Positions 59,329 to 64,000 of a stretch of 64,000 nucleotides of DNA are shown piece after piece. The stretch is from Fluctibacter halophilus. Lineage in GTDB: Bacteria; Pseudomonadota; Gammaproteobacteria; Enterobacterales; Alteromonadaceae. Location of the stretch: the NCBI RefSeq assembly GCF_020687825.1, contig NZ_JAJEWP010000001.1, positions 1,184,998-1,248,997 on the forward strand, written 5' to 3'. Every line of letters begins with the position of its first letter. Position 1 is the first letter of the stretch. The notes under the pieces are model-generated. The model made no database searches. It saw only the letters and a program-made list of their open reading frames with translations, and had not been told where the DNA came from. Both the position numbers and the translations under genes were made by a program.

Positions 59329-59681
59329 TGAAGCTCGGTATCGTATTTACAGCCCCACCCTTTGGAAATGCCAGAGGTCAGGACGCACTTGACGTAGCAC
59401 TCGCCGCGGGGTCCTTCGGTCAGGATGTCGCGCTGTTCTTTACCGGCGCGGGTGTTTTACAATTGGTCAAAGGCCAGTCGCCTGATTGCATTGGGGCCAA
59501 GAATTACACCAAGACTTTTGCGGCGCTGCCCTTCTATGATGTTGAAGACATCTACGTGTGTCAGACCAGCCTTGAAGCCTATGGTATCGCCAGCTATGAA
59601 CTGTGCGTGCCCGCTGTTGCCCTGAGCGCTGAAGACATGCGCCAGCACGTTGATAACACCACTCACTTACTGACATTTTAA
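59328..59681 (+). CDS. tusC: sulfur relay protein TusC (DsrF-like)
   Basis: 117 aa DsrE/F-family subunit. Blocks: GIVFTAPPFGNARGQDALDVALA, then QDVALFFTGAGVLQL, and the segment EDIYVCQTSLEAYGI with a Cys typical of TusC. Forms the TusBCD hexamer with its neighbours. Overlaps tusD by one base and is two bases before tusB. Confidence 0.94.
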   Translation: MKLGIVFTAPPFGNARGQDALDVALAAGSFGQDVALFFTGAGVLQLVKGQSPDCIGAKNYTKTFAALPFYDVEDIYVCQTSLEAYGIASYELCVPAVALSAEDMRQHVDNTTHLLTF

Positions 59682-59683
59682 CC

Positions 59684-59965
59684 ATGACCGTACATTGCAT
59701 CAGATATGCCCCTCGCCCTGCTGACGATTGCCTGTCACTGCCGATCGACCTGCGGGACGGCGATGCCGTTGTACTGATCGAGGACGGCGTTCAGTGGTTA
59801 CGCCTGCCTGCCACCCTAATACCGTTGATTGAATCCGGGCTCACGGTGAGCGCCCTTGAGGACGACTGTGTCGCGCGGAATGTTCCAATCACGGATGTGC
59901 CCCGCATTTCCATGGCTGATCTGGTCGAGCTGTGTGCATCCCATGACAAAACCATTAGCTGGTAA
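59684..59965 (+). CDS. tusB: sulfur relay protein TusB (DsrH-like)
   Basis: 93 aa, the smallest DsrE-like subunit. It has [13 protein letters not shown] and the C-terminal [19 protein letters not shown] typical of DsrH/TusB. Less conserved than its partners, but its size and position leave little doubt. Five bases before tusE. Confidence 0.92.
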   Translation: MTVHCIRYAPRPADDCLSLPIDLRDGDAVVLIEDGVQWLRLPATLIPLIESGLTVSALEDDCVARNVPITDVPRISMADLVELCASHDKTISW

Positions 59966-59970
59966 ATGAC

Positions 59971-60300
59971 ATGATAGAATTTAACGGTCAACACATCGAA
60001 ACTGACAAAGCCGGTTACCTGGCCAACACCGATGACTGGAGTGAAGCGCTGGCCGAACACATTGCCAGCCTCGAAGGCGTCGAACTGGATGAAGCACGCT
60101 GGGAAGTGGTGCGCTTTGTTCGTAACTTCTACCTGGAATTCAATACCAGTCCGGCCATACGTGCACTGGTAAAAGCCATGGCAGCGAAGTTTGGTCCTGA
60201 TAAAGGTAACAGCCGTTATCTGCACCGCCTGTTTCCAAAAGGCCCGGCAAAGCAAGCCACGAAAATTGCCGGGTTGCCCAAGCCTAAGAAATGTCTTTGA
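59971..60300 (+). CDS. tusE: sulfur relay protein TusE (DsrC-like)
   Basis: 109 aa DsrC-family protein that carries the persulfide to MnmA. Blocks: [21 protein letters not shown], LNxE-like [29 protein letters not shown], and [19 protein letters not shown]. The reactive Cys is the penultimate residue (KKCL), as required in the family. Last gene of tusDCBE, followed by a bidirectional terminator. Confidence 0.95.
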   Translation: MIEFNGQHIETDKAGYLANTDDWSEALAEHIASLEGVELDEARWEVVRFVRNFYLEFNTSPAIRALVKAMAAKFGPDKGNSRYLHRLFPKGPAKQATKIAGLPKPKKCL

Positions 60301-60310
60301 TGCGGACATA

Positions 60311-60341
60311 AAAAAGCCCTGTCATTGCAGGGCTTTCTTTT
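60311..60341. terminator. bidirectional terminator between tusE and serS
   Basis: AAAGCCCTG (60313-60321) pairs perfectly with CAGGGCTTT (60328-60336) around a six-base loop. A-rich and T-rich tails on the two sides serve both convergent transcripts. Confidence 0.92.
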
Positions 60342-60358
60342 ATCAATCGGGCACTGAA

Positions 60359-61663
<1,305 letters not shown>

Positions 61664-61668
61664 TCAAT

Positions 61669-62058
61669 TTACCCTTTTACCAGTTGCGTACCCATCCAGG
61701 CTGCCAAAATACAGCAAAACAGGTTTAACGCGATATTTAGTCCTCCCCGCAGCCATTGCCCTTGCTGAAACAACAGCAATGTATCAACGGAGAAAGTAGA
61801 AAACGTGGTCAATGCCCCCAGAAACCCGATGCCGATGGTGGTTCGCCATACTACGATTTCCAGTTGCCCCTGCTCAATCAGGGCGTACAACAACCCCAAC
61901 AAAAAGGAGCCGATGATATTGACCAGCAGTGTACCAAATGGAAAGCCTTTGCCAAACCACTGAAGCATCAATTGTGACAGAAAAAAACGCAGACAGGCGC
62001 CTAACGCGCCGCCGAGAGCTATAAAACTGTAGATTACCCAGCCTTGTTGAACGGTCAT
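61669..62058 (-). CDS. crcB: fluoride channel CrcB/Fluc
   Basis: 129 aa with four membrane helices. The family motif [14 protein letters not shown] is near residue 16 and the Phe-box/Na-site region is [21 protein letters not shown]. Fluc proteins form dual-topology dimers that export fluoride. The start overlaps the rarA stop (ATGA). No fluoride riboswitch was recognised here. Confidence 0.95.
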   Translation of the reverse strand: MTVQQGWVIYSFIALGGALGACLRFFLSQLMLQWFGKGFPFGTLLVNIIGSFLLGLLYALIEQGQLEIVVWRTTIGIGFLGALTTFSTFSVDTLLLFQQGQWLRGGLNIALNLFCCILAAWMGTQLVKG

Positions 62059-63395
62059 GGATACCTCTTGCGTTGGCTTTGCTGATCACAACTGTCCAGG
62101 TATGCCATTTTTTGCTGCAACTGTTTTTCCAACCCCCGATCATTGGGAAAATAAAGCCGAGCGTCTTTGATCGACGCCGGCAGGTAGTTTTCACCCGCGG
62201 CATAGGCTCCTGGTTCATCATGGGCATAGCGGTAGTCCGCACCATATCCTTGCTCGGCCAACAGGTCTGTCGGCGCATTGCGCAGATGCGCAGGAACCTG
62301 TGCATCCGGCGTTTCCTGGGCCAGCTTACGGGCGGCTTTAAACGCGGTATACACGGCATTACTTTTTGCTGCCAGGGCACAGAACACGGCGGCTTGCGCA
62401 ATGGCTCGCTCTCCTTCCGCCGCACCGACCCGATGAAAAATGTCCCAGGCATTCAGGCAAATTTCTAACGCCCGGGGATCGGCATTGCCGATATCCTCAC
62501 TGGCAATGGCCAGCAGACGCCGGGCTATGACCAGCGGATCACCGCCGGCCTCCAACAGCCGCGCATACCAATACAATGCACCATCAGCAGAAGAGCCCCG
62601 CACTGACTTATGGAACGCGGACAATATGTCGTAGTACTGGTCGCCGCCCTTGTCGAACTGTGCAACTTTGGCCCCTACGGCATCATTCACAATCGCGCGG
62701 TCGATACAATTATCCCGGGCAAAATCAGCACACAACTCCAGATAATTCAGTACCCGACGAGCATCCCCACCGGCAAGGTCGACAAGGTGCTTACGGGTTT
62801 CATCATCCATCGTCAGATGGCGGCCGCCAAGTCCACGGGTCTGATCGCTTAATGCGCTTTCTACCACCTGCAATAAATCTTCTTGCGTCAACGGCTTGAG
62901 TACATACACCCGGGCGCGGGACAGCAAAGCATTGTTCAGTTCAAAGGACGGATTTTCAGTGGTGGCGCCAATAAACAGCACCGTACCGTCTTCGATATGC
63001 GGCAAAAACGCGTCTTGCTGACTTTTATTGAAGCGATGCACTTCATCCACAAACAGGATGGTACGTTGCTGTCTAGCAGCGCCAACGTGGCGTGCCTGTT
63101 CGATGGCTGCGCGAATGTCTTTAACACCGGCAGTGACGGCGGATATACGCTGTACATGGGCGTCACAATGGTGCGCTATTAACTCTGCCAGGGTGGTTTT
63201 ACCGGTGCCGGGAGGCCCCCACAGGATCATGGAGTGGGCATGGCCCTGAATGATCGCATTTCGCAACGGCTTGTCCTGTCCGACGATGTGTTGTTGGCCG
63301 AGGTATTCGTCAATGGTGCGCGGACGCATCCGTGCCGCCAGTGGCGCGAACTGGGGTTCATCGCCAAATGAAAACTCAGTGTTGGCGCTGGTCAT
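62055..63395 (-). CDS. rarA: replication-associated recombination protein RarA (MgsA)
   Basis: 446 aa AAA+ ATPase acting at stalled replication forks. Walker [14 protein letters not shown] near residue 55, Walker [21 protein letters not shown], sensor [19 protein letters not shown] and the C-terminal tetramer domain ([21 protein letters not shown] block [14 protein letters not shown]). ATG 63395 is chosen; the longer frame runs back over lolA. It overlaps the lolA end by 20 bases. Confidence 0.96.
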   Translation of the reverse strand: MTSANTEFSFGDEPQFAPLAARMRPRTIDEYLGQQHIVGQDKPLRNAIIQGHAHSMILWGPPGTGKTTLAELIAHHCDAHVQRISAVTAGVKDIRAAIEQARHVGAARQQRTILFVDEVHRFNKSQQDAFLPHIEDGTVLFIGATTENPSFELNNALLSRARVYVLKPLTQEDLLQVVESALSDQTRGLGGRHLTMDDETRKHLVDLAGGDARRVLNYLELCADFARDNCIDRAIVNDAVGAKVAQFDKGGDQYYDILSAFHKSVRGSSADGALYWYARLLEAGGDPLVIARRLLAIASEDIGNADPRALEICLNAWDIFHRVGAAEGERAIAQAAVFCALAAKSNAVYTAFKAARKLAQETPDAQVPAHLRNAPTDLLAEQGYGADYRYAHDEPGAYAAGENYLPASIKDARLYFPNDRGLEKQLQQKMAYLDSCDQQSQRKRYP

Positions 63396-63999
63396 CCAAC
63401 TCAAAGCCTTGGGGTAAGGTAAAACTGAACTGCTGATCTGCCACGGCAACGTTCTGCTGGATATTGCTGAAGGTCAACGCACTCTCCTGCCCCTGACTGT
63501 CAGTCATGGCCAGGCCGGTCAATTGGGCCTGTTCAAACGTCAGCGACAATTGGGTAATCGGGCTATCGGTGCTTTGCGCGTGGATAGTGAACTGGGTACC
63601 GGTCTGTTGCACGTCAAAACGTTCCCACTGCGGACTTTGCGGATCGGTCAGCAGGATGATGGGATTGTTGTCCACGGCAGCGGCCTGGTCCAGTGCCACA
63701 ACTTGTTCAACAAAGGGGTCGATGTGCCACAATGTCTGGCCATCGGCTATCAGGATGTTTTCGTTCGGCGGCAGCACCTCCCAGTGCATCTGCGACGGTT
63801 GCCGCAACACGATGTGCCCCTGAGCCTGTTGCAGGATGTTACCCTCTGCGTCGGTCACCTGTTGCTCAAAATCGGCCGAATAGCTGTGCAGTTGGTTGAG
63901 GTGTTGTTGCAGTGCAGCCACTGCGGCTTCGTCTGCAACAGCAGACAAAGACAGCACGCTAGCAGCACATCCAAGCAGAAAATTTGGCTTTATCATCAT
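63376..63999 (-). CDS. lolA: outer-membrane lipoprotein carrier protein LolA
   Basis: 207 aa periplasmic chaperone that carries lipoproteins from LolCDE to LolB. Signal peptide (residues about 1-22, AVA). The mature chain has the half-barrel pattern [46 protein letters not shown]. Two start codons are possible at the right edge (63999 or 63996), with the ribosome-binding site outside. It should follow ftsK, as in other gammaproteobacteria. Confidence 0.94.
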   Translation of the reverse strand: MMIKPNFLLGCAASVLSLSAVADEAAVAALQQHLNQLHSYSADFEQQVTDAEGNILQQAQGHIVLRQPSQMHWEVLPPNENILIADGQTLWHIDPFVEQVVALDQAAAVDNNPIILLTDPQSPQWERFDVQQTGTQFTIHAQSTDSPITQLSLTFEQAQLTGLAMTDSQGQESALTFSNIQQNVAVADQQFSFTLPQGFELDDQRQH

Positions 64000-64000
64000 T

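Overview
The window is about 64 kb of chromosome from a marine-type gammaproteobacterium, most likely in or near the Alteromonadales. This is inferred from gene content and order: the uvrY-uvrC-pgsA-tRNA(Gly-Cys-Leu) order known from E. coli, lolA-rarA-serS, fnr-uspE-ttcA, an all-cbb3 oxidase cluster, PEP-CTERM sorting and many Alteromonas/Shewanella-style hypothetical proteins. There is no prophage, insertion sequence or CRISPR array, and nearly everything is dense, ordinary chromosomal coding.

Layout. 0-9.7 kb: the tail of glgC, a large FabG-like reductase, a phosphoribosyltransferase, a PEP-CTERM metzincin, a minus-strand trio (substrate-binding protein, MliC-type lipoprotein, Gfo/Idh oxidoreductase) and an M15-type peptidase. 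9.7-12.9 kb: a CPA2 antiporter and a two-gene bacterioferritin operon behind a Fur-like site. 12.9-24 kb: the complete cbb3 oxidase operon (ccoNOQP) behind a perfect FNR box, its maturation genes (fixH, ccoI, ccoS, a SafE-like protein), fnr itself, then uspE, ttcA and rssA. 24-28.6 kb: DUF2987, a Bax-like protein, a DUF4097-like protein, a LysE exporter, a sirtuin and an RpiR regulator.

28.6-49.2 kb is a purine-catabolism island. Adenine deaminase (ade), guanine deaminase (guaD) and xanthine dehydrogenase (xdhABC) feed urate to a membrane-bound cytochrome-c-fused uricase (puuD). HIU hydrolase (uraH), OHCU decarboxylase (uraD), allantoinase (puuE), an allantoate amidohydrolase-type enzyme and a ureidoglycine-glyoxylate aminotransferase-type enzyme carry the carbon to oxalurate. 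An AMI1-like amidase and an HpxW-like Ntn hydrolase could then release the last nitrogens through oxamate. An AzgA purine permease, a TSUP transporter, a RutR-type TetR regulator and two RutR-box-like operators complete the set.

49-64 kb: small unknown genes, a nucleotidyltransferase, the glyW-cysT-leuZ-like tRNA operon with pgsA, uvrC and uvrY, tRNA-Ser, yccA, the tusDCBE sulfur relay, serS, crcB, rarA and lolA.

The least explained sequence is non-coding. Downstream of tRNA-Leu lie two 312-bp tandem repeats plus a degenerate third, each carrying the 3' end of the tRNA. This is the architecture of the E. coli tyrT rtT repeats, but the sequence is different. Downstream of tRNA-Ser lies a 396-bp higher-order tandem array whose hairpins differ between sub-units by paired, compensating substitutions, and whose terminator arms pair only on the tRNA strand. 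These look like structured RNA elements transcribed with, or derived from, tRNA operons. All calls come from reading the sequence; no database search was run.
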